This document shows, piece after piece, positions 29,168 to 39,964 of a stretch of DNA of 64,000 nt (the first letter of the stretch is position 1; every line of letters begins with the position of its first letter). Source of the DNA: an uncultured Paracoccaceae bacterium (lineage in GTDB: Bacteria > Pseudomonadota > Alphaproteobacteria > Rhodobacterales > Rhodobacteraceae); assembly GCA_947499635.1 (NCBI GenBank), contig CANMPD010000002.1:302720-366719 (forward strand), given 5' to 3'. The notes below the pieces were generated by a model. That model was not told where the DNA came from, made no database searches, and saw only the letters and a program-made list of their open reading frames with translations. A program made the translations under genes and the position numbers.

Positions 29168-29629
29168 TTAGTCTTTGATTTCAAACACGCCGTCGATTTC
29201 GACTGCGACGCCGAATGGCAATGATGGAGATGAGACTGCAGAGCGTGCATGACGACCTTTATCGCCCAGGACTTCGACGAACAAATCGGACGCACCATTC
29301 ACAACTTGGGGCTGTTGAAGAAAGTCAGAGGTGGAATTTACAAAAGCGCCCAGTTTTACAACACGAACCAGTTTAGAGAAATCCCCGCCGCAAGCAGACT
29401 TAACCTGTGCCAAGAGAGAAAGAGCACACAAACGCGCAGCCGCTTGACCTGCTTCGACATCCATATCATCGCCCAATGTCCCGACCACAAAACCGTCAGC
29501 ATTCGCTGCGACTTGCCCGGACACGTACAGCATATTCCCGCTGATTACGTAAGAAACGTAATTTGCTGCTGGCGCAGCTTGTTCAGGGAGGGTCAGGCCC
29601 ATTTCGGCGAGTTTGTCTTCAACACTCAT
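29168..29629 (-). CDS. RidA family protein
   Basis: LYVSGQVAANADG; VVKLGAFVNSTSDFLQQPQVVNGASDLFVEVLGDKGRHARSAVSSPSLPFGVAVEIDGVFEI. Confidence 0.92.
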   Translation of the reverse strand: MSVEDKLAEMGLTLPEQAAPAANYVSYVISGNMLYVSGQVAANADGFVVGTLGDDMDVEAGQAAARLCALSLLAQVKSACGGDFSKLVRVVKLGAFVNSTSDFLQQPQVVNGASDLFVEVLGDKGRHARSAVSSPSLPFGVAVEIDGVFEIKD

Positions 29630-29731
29630 AATATAGATTCCGTTTCTTTTGAATTCGGTGCGACTTTATCTTCGCACGCGCGCATCTAAAAGTACAAAGC
29701 CGACACAATTAAGCCCTATATGACCATCAGT

Positions 29732-31057
29732 CTAACTTTCTCGAAACGCCCGCACGAAGTAAGCCATCAAAGGTTGAACCAAATACGAAAGCGGTGAACG
29801 GTCGGCCGTGCGAATAAAGCTTTCGACAGGCATCCCTGGCAACAAGATCACATCTGACGGCAACCGGCTTTGCTCTCCTGGATTGAGTGTAATTTCAACA
29901 CGGTAAAAAGCGGCACCGCTTTGTTCGTCTTGAAATGCATCCGCAGACACCAAAGAAACCGTTCCAACCAATTCAGGCGTGGTGACCTGATCCAAAGCCG
30001 GAAGCCGAACCGCAACATCCTGCCCAATATAGAGATGATTGACATCGGTAATCTCGACTTGTGCCGCAATCACAAGCGGTCGATCCTGAGGCACAAGATA
30101 CAACACAGGGTCGGCAGGCCGGATCACCGAACGCGGCGTTTGAACCGATAAACCGTATACGATCCCCGAAACGGGTGCTCGGATATCAAGACGCTCTAAT
30201 CTCTCGCGCAGGCTTCTACGGGTCTCGCTGAGCTCTAGTTCCTGATAACGCAAATCACGCAGTTGGGTAATCGCTTCTTCTCGTTGCGAGGTTCCAAGTT
30301 TCAACGTTTCAATATCTAGTTCAGTGATGCGTTCGTTTGATTCAGCCTCTGATGCGATCAATTCGCCCAGTGACCCTTGTAGATTGGCCTTTGTGCGACG
30401 CAATGTCAGCACCGTAGACGCCTGCGCAAGACCCCGATCAAGTAGGGATTGCTGGCCCACCAATTCTTGGTCAATCAGCTCAAGCTGTGCACGCATCGAA
30501 GCCTGCTGTGCTTTGATCCCAATAATCTGCTCTTGGATTTGGAGCGCCCGTTTTTGCAACTGTTCAATCTCGCGACTCTGCGATGCCTTACGTGCCAAAA
30601 ACAAACGTTCTTGCCCCGCAATCAAATCAGCAACCTCAGGGCGGCGAGGCGCTAGATCTGATAACTCGGGCGCGAAGTCGATCGTATTGAGCGTATCACG
30701 CTCGGCCTCTAACCGACCGCGACGCGCCATCAGCTCAAACAATTGACCTTCCGTGATGACCAGTTGTGACACGAGTTCAGAGGCATCCAGTTTGATCAAA
30801 GTCTGACCCGCAACAACGGTGTCGCCCTCGTCTATTAAAATTTCATCGACCACACCACCGTCAATATGTTGAACAACCTGCCGGTTCCGATCCACCTCGA
30901 ACTTGCCGCTTGCGACAACAGCCCCAGCAATATTGGAGAGAATTGCCCAAGACCCAAATCCACCAACAAGGACCAACAGTCCTAGTAAACCAACAATGAC
31001 TGCACCCCGTGCCGACCAATTTTGCCCTGAGGGTTGTGATTGCGACGGCCCACTCAT
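29732..31057 (-). CDS. HlyD family type I secretion periplasmic adaptor
   Basis: VQHIDGGVVDEILIDEGDTVVAGQTLIKLD; coiled coil; LDIRAPVSGIVYGL; PGMPVESFIRT; 4-nt overlap with ABC gene. Confidence 0.93.
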   Translation of the reverse strand: MSGPSQSQPSGQNWSARGAVIVGLLGLLVLVGGFGSWAILSNIAGAVVASGKFEVDRNRQVVQHIDGGVVDEILIDEGDTVVAGQTLIKLDASELVSQLVITEGQLFELMARRGRLEAERDTLNTIDFAPELSDLAPRRPEVADLIAGQERLFLARKASQSREIEQLQKRALQIQEQIIGIKAQQASMRAQLELIDQELVGQQSLLDRGLAQASTVLTLRRTKANLQGSLGELIASEAESNERITELDIETLKLGTSQREEAITQLRDLRYQELELSETRRSLRERLERLDIRAPVSGIVYGLSVQTPRSVIRPADPVLYLVPQDRPLVIAAQVEITDVNHLYIGQDVAVRLPALDQVTTPELVGTVSLVSADAFQDEQSGAAFYRVEITLNPGEQSRLPSDVILLPGMPVESFIRTADRSPLSYLVQPLMAYFVRAFRES

Positions 31058-32844
31058 GATTTACCTCCTTGAGGCTTTTGGGGAATTGGGGTCGGTCTGA
31101 CGGATTTCACTGCGCCTGCAGCACCTTTGCGAGCCCCCTTGCCAAGTTGTTCGTGATTGCTGACCATTTCCTTAAGAACTTGATTTTTCGGGCCAAAAGC
31201 CGTCATCGCCCCTTTATCAATCACCAAAAGCGTATCACATTCCTGGATCGCGGCAGGTCGATGCGCCATAATCAATACTGATTTTCCGTCTGCTTTCATT
31301 TGACGAATAGCAATGTTCAACGCAGTTGATCCATCATTATCCAAGTTAGAATTTGGCTCATCCAAAATCAAAATCACCGGATCACCATACAAAGCTCGTG
31401 CCAAACCGATACGTTGCATTTGCCCACCTGACAACGCGCCACCTTTAGCCCCCATATGTGTATCGTACCCTTGTGGCAAACTAACGATCATATCGTGGGC
31501 AGCCGCTTTCTTTGCCGCTTCGACAACCTTGGCCGCATCCGGGTTTTCCGACAGACGTGCGATATTTTGTGCAATCGTCCCTTCAAACAACTGCACCCGC
31601 TGGGGCAAATAGCCAATATGCCGCCCCAACACATCTGGAGCATATTGACTCAACGATGCTCCATCCAAACGGATAGAGCCTGCGGCGCAACTCCAGGCCC
31701 CTGTCAACGCCTTAGCCAAAGTCGACTTACCGGACCCTGAAGGTCCAATCACACCAACGGCTTGCCCTGGCCGGACATGAAACGTCACATTACGCAGCAA
31801 TGCCGTGCTGTCTCCAGGTGCACGAACAGCAAGGGCTTGAACATCGAGCTTAGAAGACGGCGCCGGTAACGGTGTCCGTTCGTCCTCAACGGGAGTTTCG
31901 CTCAAAAGCTCAGCGAGGTTTTGCCACCCCTTGCGCGCACGTTGTACGCTGGGCCATTGCCCAAGTGTCAATTCGATCGGAGCCAATGCCCGCCCCATTA
32001 AAATAGATCCCGCGATAATTGCACCAGCTGAGACGCTTTGGTGTAAAACCAGATAAGCACCCAAGCCCAGCATCGCTGATTGCAAAAATAACCGTAATGT
32101 TTTGGTCGCGATGGTAAAACCGCTCCCTGTGTCTGCTGCTGCAACACTGCTTTCAAGAGCAGAAGATCGGATACTGTTCCAACGCCAGAATGCTGCTTTT
32201 CGCATCCCCATAGCTTGGATCATTTCAGCCTCGGTGCGAATTTCTTCGGACATAATCTGGCTTTGGTGTGTCGCGGCATTCGCGCGCTGCTGTGGTTTTT
32301 GGCTAAAAACCTGGTTCAACAAAGCCAGCGCAACCAGTACGGCACCGCCAACGACGGCCAACAATCCCATCCATGGATGGAATAAGGCAATCCCAGCAAT
32401 AAAAACTGGCGTAAATGGTAAATCATAAATCGCCATGGCAACAGGAGATCCCATCAGCCTCTGTACGGATTCCAGATCACTCAGTCCTGTTTGAGAGATC
32501 GAATCGTTTTTCAAAGCTGATCGGCGAATCATTGCGTCAAAAACACGTTCATCCAAATCAGACTGGAAACGTGCAGCTGCGCGGCGCAAGATACGCCCAC
32601 GAACCGCATCCAACAGGCCCATCATGCCATATAAGAAAACAACTAAAAGTGATAATGCCACCAGCGTCGCTTCTGATCGACTGCCCAGTACGCGATCATA
32701 GACCTGCATCATATACAAAGGCCCAGTAAGCATTAAAAAATTCACAAAAACACTAAAAAGTCCAACAAACCAAAACCAATGTCTGTTTTTACGTCGTGCG
32801 ACCAGAAGCTCTTCGCGACCGTGATGATATAGGTCTTTTTTCAT
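31054..32844 (-). CDS. Type I secretion system permease/ATPase
   Basis: Six-TM region then Walker A GPSGSGKSTLAKAL, signature LSGGQMQRIGLARAL, Walker B VILILDEPNSNLD. Confidence 0.93.
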   Translation of the reverse strand: MKKDLYHHGREELLVARRKNRHWFWFVGLFSVFVNFLMLTGPLYMMQVYDRVLGSRSEATLVALSLLVVFLYGMMGLLDAVRGRILRRAAARFQSDLDERVFDAMIRRSALKNDSISQTGLSDLESVQRLMGSPVAMAIYDLPFTPVFIAGIALFHPWMGLLAVVGGAVLVALALLNQVFSQKPQQRANAATHQSQIMSEEIRTEAEMIQAMGMRKAAFWRWNSIRSSALESSVAAADTGSGFTIATKTLRLFLQSAMLGLGAYLVLHQSVSAGAIIAGSILMGRALAPIELTLGQWPSVQRARKGWQNLAELLSETPVEDERTPLPAPSSKLDVQALAVRAPGDSTALLRNVTFHVRPGQAVGVIGPSGSGKSTLAKALTGAWSCAAGSIRLDGASLSQYAPDVLGRHIGYLPQRVQLFEGTIAQNIARLSENPDAAKVVEAAKKAAAHDMIVSLPQGYDTHMGAKGGALSGGQMQRIGLARALYGDPVILILDEPNSNLDNDGSTALNIAIRQMKADGKSVLIMAHRPAAIQECDTLLVIDKGAMTAFGPKNQVLKEMVSNHEQLGKGARKGAAGAVKSVRPTPIPQKPQGGKS

Positions 32845-33062
32845 TTTCAGCCTAGTAATTCAGAGGAACAGTACCCTTATAAAGCTACCTGATATGTTTT
32901 AAAGAGGGGTAGTTACCTGTTTCAAATCTGCTACATAATTCTGCCAATGCGTTAGATGGACTGGGAACCACTTCTGAGGTTGTTAAGTGAATGCCGATAC
33001 TCACTGAAACACTCAAACGCCGACGTAAACAACATTGCTCTGACTGCCTTGGATATTACAAT

Positions 33063-33824
33063 ATGACAGCCACTTTAAAAACAACCTTACCTGTTATGTT
33101 AATAAGCGTAGCTGCTCTTACATCAGCCTGCGCAAAACAAACACCGTTTGATGCTGCCAATGGTGAGGTCTTTGACCCAAACGAAAAACGCAACCGCGCA
33201 GTACATAAATTCAATTTGGCCGTCGATAGATATGCGTTTCGCCCAGCGTCCAAAGGCTATGTAGCCATTGTTCCGCCCGACATCGTACAAGCGTTTTCAA
33301 ACTTCGCGAATAACCTGTCGATGCCTGCGAACACGGTCAATTACCTATTACAAGGCGATTTACGAGGTGCAGGAAATGCGACACTTCGATTTGCTGTAAA
33401 TACGGTATTTGGCATCGGGGGTTTTGGTGACCCTGCAAGCGATTTTGGTGTCGCGGAGTCAGAAACTGATTTTGGCGAAACCCTACATACTTGGGGAGTA
33501 GGTGAAGGCAGTTATGTCGAGCTTCCTCTTTTGGGGCCTTCTAACGCGCGCGATGCGACCGGGACACTGGTTGATTTCTTCACCAACCCTATTGGGTACC
33601 TAGACAATAACCCTGTTGAGAATATTGATATTTATGCTGAATTCGTAGACCGACTTGGGGATCGCGGGACCTATTCAGATACCGTGGATGCCATTCTTTA
33701 CGACAGCGCCGACAGCTATGCGCAAGCGCGCCTTATCTATTTGCAAAACCGCCGCTTTGAATTGGGCTCCGAGGGTGCAAACTCTCAAATCGATCCATTC
33801 GAGCTGGACACCGGAGGCTTTTAA
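33063..33824 (+). CDS. MlaA (VacJ)-like outer-membrane lipoprotein
   Basis: Lipobox LTSAC; DPNEKRNRAVHKFNLAVDRYAFRPASKGY; SNFANNLSMPANTVNYLLQGD; start moved to MTATLK. Confidence 0.9.
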   Translation: MTATLKTTLPVMLISVAALTSACAKQTPFDAANGEVFDPNEKRNRAVHKFNLAVDRYAFRPASKGYVAIVPPDIVQAFSNFANNLSMPANTVNYLLQGDLRGAGNATLRFAVNTVFGIGGFGDPASDFGVAESETDFGETLHTWGVGEGSYVELPLLGPSNARDATGTLVDFFTNPIGYLDNNPVENIDIYAEFVDRLGDRGTYSDTVDAILYDSADSYAQARLIYLQNRRFELGSEGANSQIDPFELDTGGF

Positions 33825-33826
33825 TC

Positions 33827-34423
33827 ATGCAACGCCGTACTTTCATCACCTCATCCCTAAGCACTGCCGCACTAGGTTTGACTGCAACACCGCTTATGGC
33901 AGCCTTAGACGAAGCATCCGCTACTAAGCTGATCGATGGGCTGGTCGCCGACATCAACAAGGTCATTGCCAGCAACAAAGGTCAGTCGGCAATGTATCGC
34001 GAGTTCGGACGTATTTTTGGACGTTATAGTGACACATCTTACATTGCGGCTTATGCGATGGGCGCAGACGCGCGCCGCGCAACAAATGCGCAAAAAAAGG
34101 CATTCTCTGATGCCTTTGCCAGCTATATCGCCCGCAAGTATGGCAGCCGTTTTCGTGAATTCATCGGAGGTCGTCTCGAAGTTACAGACGTCAAAAAAGT
34201 AAAGCGCTGGTACGAAGTTTCAACCGTTGCCTACTTACGCAACGAATCTCCGTTTGAAGTCACGTTTCTTGTCTCTGACCGCTCGGGTAAAAATCTGTTC
34301 TTCAATATGTTTATCGAAGGCGTTAATCTGTTGCTGACCGAACGTACTGAAATCGGAGCGATCATTGACAGAAATGGCGGCGATATCGACGCTATGATCG
34401 CGGCGGTCAAAGAAGCCAGCTAA
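33827..34423 (+). CDS. MlaC/Ttg2D-like ABC transporter substrate-binding protein
   Basis: RRTFITSS signal; AYAMGADARRATNAQKKAFSDAFASYIARKYGSRF; linked to mlaA. Confidence 0.85.
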   Translation: MQRRTFITSSLSTAALGLTATPLMAALDEASATKLIDGLVADINKVIASNKGQSAMYREFGRIFGRYSDTSYIAAYAMGADARRATNAQKKAFSDAFASYIARKYGSRFREFIGGRLEVTDVKKVKRWYEVSTVAYLRNESPFEVTFLVSDRSGKNLFFNMFIEGVNLLLTERTEIGAIIDRNGGDIDAMIAAVKEAS

Positions 34424-34431
34424 TTCGACCA

Positions 34432-34468
34432 AGCAGACCAACAAAGATATAACAAATGTTGGTCTGTT
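34432..34468. terminator. Long hairpin between convergent mlaC-like gene and smpB
   Basis: 10-bp perfect stem CAGACCAACA/TGTTGGTCTG with 13-nt loop; no clear U tract. Confidence 0.45.
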
Positions 34469-34521
34469 ACCCCTGCCTCATTATCCTCAGATGTATCGTT
34501 TGACTGACGATAAAAGAAAGC

Positions 34522-34998
34522 TCAGCGATTTTCCTTTAACAAACGCTGCTTTTGGCGTGACCAATCACGCTGCGCTTCAGTTGCGCGCTTGTCATGATTT
34601 TTCTTCCCCTTGGCAATGCCCAGCTTTATCTTGGCGCGTCCACGATGGTTAAAGTACATCACAAGCGGAACAAGGGTCATCCCCTTACGCTGTGTCGCGT
34701 TCCACAGATCTGCCAACTCTTTACGAGAAACCAAGAGTTTCCGGCGACGGCGTTCAATATGTTTGAAGGTCTTGGCTTGCTCATAGGGGGCAATATACGA
34801 ATTGACCAACCATAGCTCTCCATCTTCGACAGAAGCATATGAATCTGCAATATTGGTGCCACCGCCACGCAGGGCTTTCACTTCAGACCCTTCCAGCATG
34901 ACACCACATTCGATGTCATCATCAATCGCATAATCAAACCGTGCACGACGGTTCTCTGCAATAATCTTGTAATTCGGGTCTGTCTTCTGCTGGGCCAT
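34522..34998 (-). CDS. smpB: SsrA-binding protein SmpB
   Basis: [55 protein letters not shown]; start at MAQQKTD. Confidence 0.94.
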   Translation of the reverse strand: MAQQKTDPNYKIIAENRRARFDYAIDDDIECGVMLEGSEVKALRGGGTNIADSYASVEDGELWLVNSYIAPYEQAKTFKHIERRRRKLLVSRKELADLWNATQRKGMTLVPLVMYFNHRGRAKIKLGIAKGKKNHDKRATEAQRDWSRQKQRLLKENR

Positions 34999-35142
34999 GG
35001 GCCGCAGATGTACGCGTCCACTCGAAAAGGTGCAAGACTGATCCGCACGAGATCCATACAACAGTTGCCGGGAAATGCATCAAGCCCAGCGCGCGCGGTC
35101 TAACAGTGCCATCAAAGCAAGCGTTGCGCGCGCGCATGCAGC

Positions 35143-35727
35143 TTATGTTGCAAACATGAACCTATCCGTTTTTGCATAATGGTGCATGTTCAGAAATCGA
35201 GCCCCGTTAACACCGCTGCGATACCCATGCGGCTGATCCGCAGCAAACCTCATTCCTTGACCAATCAACAATGGCGTCCAACTTCCCTGATGCAACACCT
35301 CCATCTCTCCCTCCAGAACAAAGACCTCTTCGATCATGCCACCTTCGTGCGGTTGCGATTCATGAGTTTGATTTGGCTGTAACTTAATCTGAAATGTTTC
35401 CGCGCCAATCTGTGCGTCAAAGGCAAACACAATTTGAACTGCGATACTACCTGGAAACTGTACAGTGCCACCGCGGTCCGCATGTTGTTGTGGTTCACGT
35501 TCTCGGATTAACGCGCTCAATGGCAAGTGAAAGCCTTTTGCAATCTTCCAAAGCGTTGCAATAGTTGGACTGGAATCACCACGTTCGATCTGTCCAAGCA
35601 TTGCCTTGGACACCCCCGTCATCTGTGCTGCACGCGATAGGCTCACTTCCGCCTTTGCACGGCAATCTCGCAAATTCCTCGCAACATCATCCCGCATCTG
35701 TTGCCAATCATCACGCTGTGCATTCAT
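35143..35727 (-). CDS. XRE family transcriptional regulator with C-terminal cupin domain
   Basis: HTH AEVSLSRAAQMTGVSKAMLGQIERGDSSPTIATLWKIAKGF; cupin EEVFVLEGEMEVLHQG. Confidence 0.92.
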   Translation of the reverse strand: MNAQRDDWQQMRDDVARNLRDCRAKAEVSLSRAAQMTGVSKAMLGQIERGDSSPTIATLWKIAKGFHLPLSALIREREPQQHADRGGTVQFPGSIAVQIVFAFDAQIGAETFQIKLQPNQTHESQPHEGGMIEEVFVLEGEMEVLHQGSWTPLLIGQGMRFAADQPHGYRSGVNGARFLNMHHYAKTDRFMFAT

Positions 35728-35762
35728 CTTAGCATATCTTTCCGTCGAAATTGAGCTTGTAC

Positions 35763-35812
35763 GTTATAACGCACGGTGCCATACAGCACCAGTGCGGATG
35801 TTATAACGCACG
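35763..35812. promoter_or_regulatory. Pair of exact 13-bp direct repeats GTTATAACGCACG, likely operator
   Basis: Copies at 35763-35775 and 35800-35812; core GTTATAAC is palindromic; lies between XRE-cupin gene and divergent transporter. Confidence 0.6.
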
Positions 35813-35842
35813 AAACACACACCCTCTCATCAGGCGTTATCA

Positions 35843-37006
35843 ATGATACGTACCAAGTTAAAGCTCTCGCATGTGACTGCTGCACTCGTTGCAGTTTTGG
35901 TTGGCTACACCAGCTCCGTAGCGATCATTTTGCAAGCCATAGAAGCCCTTGGTGCAACAACTTTGCAAGCCACAAGCTGGCTGATTGCACTTGGTATTGG
36001 GATGGGTATCAGCAGTTTGGCATTATCACTGTGGTATCGTATGCCCATCCTGACGGCCTGGTCCACGCCCGGCGCTGCGTTGATTGCTACAAGTGCAGAG
36101 ATTGTCACCCTGCCCCAAGCCATCGGCGCCTTCTTATTTTGTGCAGCACTGCTAACACTCACCGGTCTTTCTGGCTGGTTCGAGCGACTTTCTGCGTTTA
36201 TTCCCAACACTATAGCCAATGCTCTTTTGGCCGGGATTCTCTTTCAGTTCGGCCTCGCAACCTTTACCGCATTAGGTCAGGATACCGCACTCGTTACGAT
36301 TATGGCCCTGACCTATCTCGCCGGGCGACTTTGGTTTGTCCGATATACTGTCCCTGCCACGTTGGTTGTGGGAATAATCTGGACAGGATTTACCGGCACA
36401 TTTTCTGGGTTACCAATGCCCTCATTCTCGGTCCCTTCTCTGGTCATAATTACGCCAGAATATTCCTTATCTGCTCTGATAGGATTAGGTTTGCCCCTTT
36501 ATATTGTGACGATGTGTTCACAAAATGTCCCCGGCGTTCTCACGTTACGGGCAGCAGGGTATGCACCTCCGGTCTCCGCTGGCATCACGGTCACAGGCTT
36601 AACCGGTCTAATTCTCGCTCCCTTTGGTGGGTACGCCTTTAATTTCGCAGCCATTACTGCCGCCATTTGCGCCAATCCAGACGCCGACCACGACCCTAAC
36701 ACCCGCTATATAGCTAGCGCGCTCGCTGGGGGGATTTACTGTCTCGTCGGACTTGCTGGCGCTGCACTTCTCGGTTTCTTGGCACTAGCCCCACCCGCAT
36801 TAATTGCAACGATTGCAGGGCTCGCACTCTTACCCACCATTGGGAATTCTCTCTCGCAGGCCCTATCAGAGCCACAGGCCCGAGATCCTGCGTTGATTAC
36901 CTTTTTAACAACCGTCTCCGGTCTCAGCTTTTTTGGGATTGGGGCCGCATTTTGGGGGCTCATACTCGGTGTGATTGCACATCTTGCCCTTATAAAACGC
37001 TGCTAA
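35843..37006 (+). CDS. BenE family (benzoate/H+ symporter-like) transporter
   Basis: Multi-TM; AWSTPGAALIATS; VTMCSQNVPGVLTLRAAGY. Confidence 0.88.
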   Translation: MIRTKLKLSHVTAALVAVLVGYTSSVAIILQAIEALGATTLQATSWLIALGIGMGISSLALSLWYRMPILTAWSTPGAALIATSAEIVTLPQAIGAFLFCAALLTLTGLSGWFERLSAFIPNTIANALLAGILFQFGLATFTALGQDTALVTIMALTYLAGRLWFVRYTVPATLVVGIIWTGFTGTFSGLPMPSFSVPSLVIITPEYSLSALIGLGLPLYIVTMCSQNVPGVLTLRAAGYAPPVSAGITVTGLTGLILAPFGGYAFNFAAITAAICANPDADHDPNTRYIASALAGGIYCLVGLAGAALLGFLALAPPALIATIAGLALLPTIGNSLSQALSEPQARDPALITFLTTVSGLSFFGIGAAFWGLILGVIAHLALIKRC

Positions 37007-37086
37007 TATCACATCACAACACCGCACAGATCTTGCCTTTCACGCAAGAATCATGTCCCTGAAGGCAAAATAAGGGAAATAGCCAA

Positions 37087-38931
37087 ATGCCAATGTACCG
37101 ATCCAGAACATCTACCCATGGCCGCAACATGGCCGGTGCCCGAGGGCTATGGCGTGCCACCGGCATGACCGATAGCGATTTCGGAAAGCCGATCATTGCC
37201 ATCGTGAACTCGTTTACCCAGTTCGTTCCTGGCCACGTCCATCTTAAGGATCTCGGGCAGATGGTCGCGCGCGAAGTCGAAGCTGCAGGCGGTGTTGCCA
37301 AGGAATTCAACACAATCGCCGTAGACGATGGGATTGCGATGGGCCATGATGGCATGCTTTATTCCCTTCCCTCACGCGAGGTCATCGCTGACAGTGTTGA
37401 ATATATGGTCAACGCACATTGCGCCGATGCAATGGTCTGTATCTCCAACTGTGATAAGATCACTCCTGGAATGATGATGGCCGCTATGCGCCTGAACATT
37501 CCAGTGATCTTTGTTTCCGGCGGCCCCATGGAAGCAGGTAAAATCGACATCGCCGACTTGGATATGACCAAGATCGATCTCGTCGATGCAATGGTTGCAG
37601 CGGCAAATGACAAATTTACCGACGAGCAAGTACAACACATCGAAGAAAACGCGTGCCCGACCTGTGGTTCCTGTTCTGGTATGTTCACAGCCAACTCGAT
37701 GAATTGCCTCGCCGAGGCACTTGGTCTTGCCCTGCCCGGAAATGGTTCAACACTGGCGACGCACGCAGACCGTAAGCATCTGTTCCTAGAGGCCGGTCGC
37801 AAAATCGTCGAAATCACCAAACGCCACTATGAGCAAAATGAAAAAGGTCTTTTGCCGCGCCAGATCGCTACATTTGAAGCATTTGAAAACGCGATGAGCC
37901 TTGATATCGCGATGGGAGGCTCAACCAACACTGTTCTGCACCTGCTTGCAATTGCTTATGAAGGTAAGGTGAACTTCACCATGCAGGATATTGACCGGCT
38001 CAGCCGCAAAGTACCCTGCCTATGTAAAGTCGCGCCAAATACCGAAAATGTTCATATGGAAGATGTTCACCGCGCGGGCGGCATTTTCTCGATCCTCGGG
38101 GAACTCAGCCGCGCAGGCCTGTTGCATACAGAACTGCCCACCGTACACTCTAACACCATGGGCGAAGCCATTGCCAAATGGGACGTTACGGTCGCAAATA
38201 ATCCCGAAGCAGAATCCCTGTTCAAGGCCGCTCCAGGTGGCGTGCGTACAACCGAAGCATTCTCAACCGAAAACCGCTACAAAGAACTGGATACAGATCG
38301 CAAAGGCGGCATAATCCGCTCCAAAGAACATGCCTTTAGCCAAGATGGCGGGTTGGCTGTCCTATTTGGCAATATCGCACTCGACGGCTGTATCGTCAAA
38401 ACTGCGGGTGTTGACGCATCGATCCTACAATTCACAGGCAACGCCTATGTTTGTGAAAGCCAAGACCAAGCGGTCAGTGATGTTCTGACAGGTAAGGTCA
38501 AAGCTGGTGATGTGGTTGTCATCCGCTATGAAGGCCCGCGCGGTGGTCCTGGCATGCAAGAAATGCTCTATCCAACGTCATATTTGAAATCCAAAGGTTT
38601 GGGCAAAGACTGTGCCTTGCTGACCGATGGCCGTTTCTCGGGTGGGACTTCTGGCTTATCGATCGGCCATGCTTCGCCCGAAGCCGCAGAAGGCGGAACA
38701 ATTGGATTGGTTGAGATGGGTGACAAAATCGAAATCGATATCCCCAACCGATCCATCCACCTTGCCGTTTCGGATGAAATCCTCGCTGAGCGGCGCAAAA
38801 TTCAGGACGAAAAGGGTTGGAAGCCTGCAGCCCCCCGCAAGCGCAAAGTATCTACTGCGCTCAAAGCCTATGCGATGCTGGCAACCTCTGCCGCCAAAGG
38901 CGCAGTCCGCCAATTACCGGACGAAGATTGA
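37087..38931 (+). CDS. ilvD: Dihydroxy-acid dehydratase
   Basis: [76 protein letters not shown]. Confidence 0.96.
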   Translation: MPMYRSRTSTHGRNMAGARGLWRATGMTDSDFGKPIIAIVNSFTQFVPGHVHLKDLGQMVAREVEAAGGVAKEFNTIAVDDGIAMGHDGMLYSLPSREVIADSVEYMVNAHCADAMVCISNCDKITPGMMMAAMRLNIPVIFVSGGPMEAGKIDIADLDMTKIDLVDAMVAAANDKFTDEQVQHIEENACPTCGSCSGMFTANSMNCLAEALGLALPGNGSTLATHADRKHLFLEAGRKIVEITKRHYEQNEKGLLPRQIATFEAFENAMSLDIAMGGSTNTVLHLLAIAYEGKVNFTMQDIDRLSRKVPCLCKVAPNTENVHMEDVHRAGGIFSILGELSRAGLLHTELPTVHSNTMGEAIAKWDVTVANNPEAESLFKAAPGGVRTTEAFSTENRYKELDTDRKGGIIRSKEHAFSQDGGLAVLFGNIALDGCIVKTAGVDASILQFTGNAYVCESQDQAVSDVLTGKVKAGDVVVIRYEGPRGGPGMQEMLYPTSYLKSKGLGKDCALLTDGRFSGGTSGLSIGHASPEAAEGGTIGLVEMGDKIEIDIPNRSIHLAVSDEILAERRKIQDEKGWKPAAPRKRKVSTALKAYAMLATSAAKGAVRQLPDED

Positions 38932-38965
38932 GTCTGTGGCACCCGCCATATTATGAAACGCTAGC

Positions 38966-38985
38966 CGCCGGGCAACAGCCCGGCG
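38966..38985. terminator. GC-rich hairpin between convergent ilvD and sulfotransferase gene
   Basis: CGCCGGGC-aaca-GCCCGGCG perfect 8-bp stem; no strong U tract. Confidence 0.5.
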
Positions 38986-39009
38986 CATTCTCCAAGTCGT
39001 GATCAGGCT

Positions 39010-39852
39010 TTATTCACCTAGCTTGGCATGCACTTCAGCGAGATCGATCTCTGCAATTGGCAACTTATTGGCTGGGTTTTCAAAATCATATTTGAAAACT
39101 TCAAAATCTCTCTTGTAGATTTCATATACCAAATGCATCGATAAATCGTCAAAGTAGTCTTCGACTGGATGTGCCCGCTTAGGGCCGTGCCCTTCGCTTT
39201 CATTAAACCGCGGGATGCTGTTTAGATCGACGGCATGCGGAGTTTCCACCGCATCCAATACACCTTGCATCCCTTCGTTAAACTTTTCAGTCCAGATAAT
39301 TTTATTGTAACGCCCACCATTACAAATAAATGTCGATACATGCCCTGATGTTGCGGACCAGTGAATGTCCGGGTCCATCGGGCGACGATAGCGAATGGTG
39401 TCACGAGCAAATAATAGAAAACGGCGAAAGCTCTTGATTTGGTCGAACTCTTGCTTCCCGTCGTCCCCGCCAACTTCGATACCATATTCATACATCAGTT
39501 TAGGTACTAAGTTGCCTCGGTAGCGATTACCGTTACGCTGGATACCACAAATCTTGTCGAAAAATGAGCTGAGAATGCGCGTGTAAGGATTTCTCACACA
39601 GGTAAAGGCGTATGACTGTTGTCCGGCGACATTGTTTTCAATAACGGGCTTACTCGCTTCGTGTGCCCATTTATGCATACCATCTTTTGCATCATGGATA
39701 TCACCGTCAAAAAACCGACCGTGGTCTGAATAGTACATAATTTGACCGATGGTCGAACACGCGCACTTTGGCACAACACGATACACTACGCTTTCGCTCT
39801 CTGTCATCCATGTTCCTGGGAAACCCATATCCGCTTGCCTCTCGTTGTGCAT
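39010..39852 (-). CDS. Sulfotransferase family 2-like protein (carbohydrate-type)
   Basis: 5' PAPS-loop-like PKCACSTIGQIM and 3' phosphate-like CVRNPYTRILSSFFDK motifs. Confidence 0.82.
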   Translation of the reverse strand: MHNERQADMGFPGTWMTESESVVYRVVPKCACSTIGQIMYYSDHGRFFDGDIHDAKDGMHKWAHEASKPVIENNVAGQQSYAFTCVRNPYTRILSSFFDKICGIQRNGNRYRGNLVPKLMYEYGIEVGGDDGKQEFDQIKSFRRFLLFARDTIRYRRPMDPDIHWSATSGHVSTFICNGGRYNKIIWTEKFNEGMQGVLDAVETPHAVDLNSIPRFNESEGHGPKRAHPVEDYFDDLSMHLVYEIYKRDFEVFKYDFENPANKLPIAEIDLAEVHAKLGE

Positions 39853-39964
39853 ACCCTGAACATAATGTCAGTTTTCGCGTGTTTATCAAACAATCTGGTT
39901 TATTCAGACCTTAAACGGCTTTATCAAGGCAACAATTTGAAAAACAGCGCGGTGTTCCCAAACA

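Noticed and set aside
35776-36642. 288-aa plus-strand ORF overlapping the BenE-like gene in another frame
   Set aside because: Cys/His/Arg-rich shadow translation of a clear transporter frame; no family resemblance
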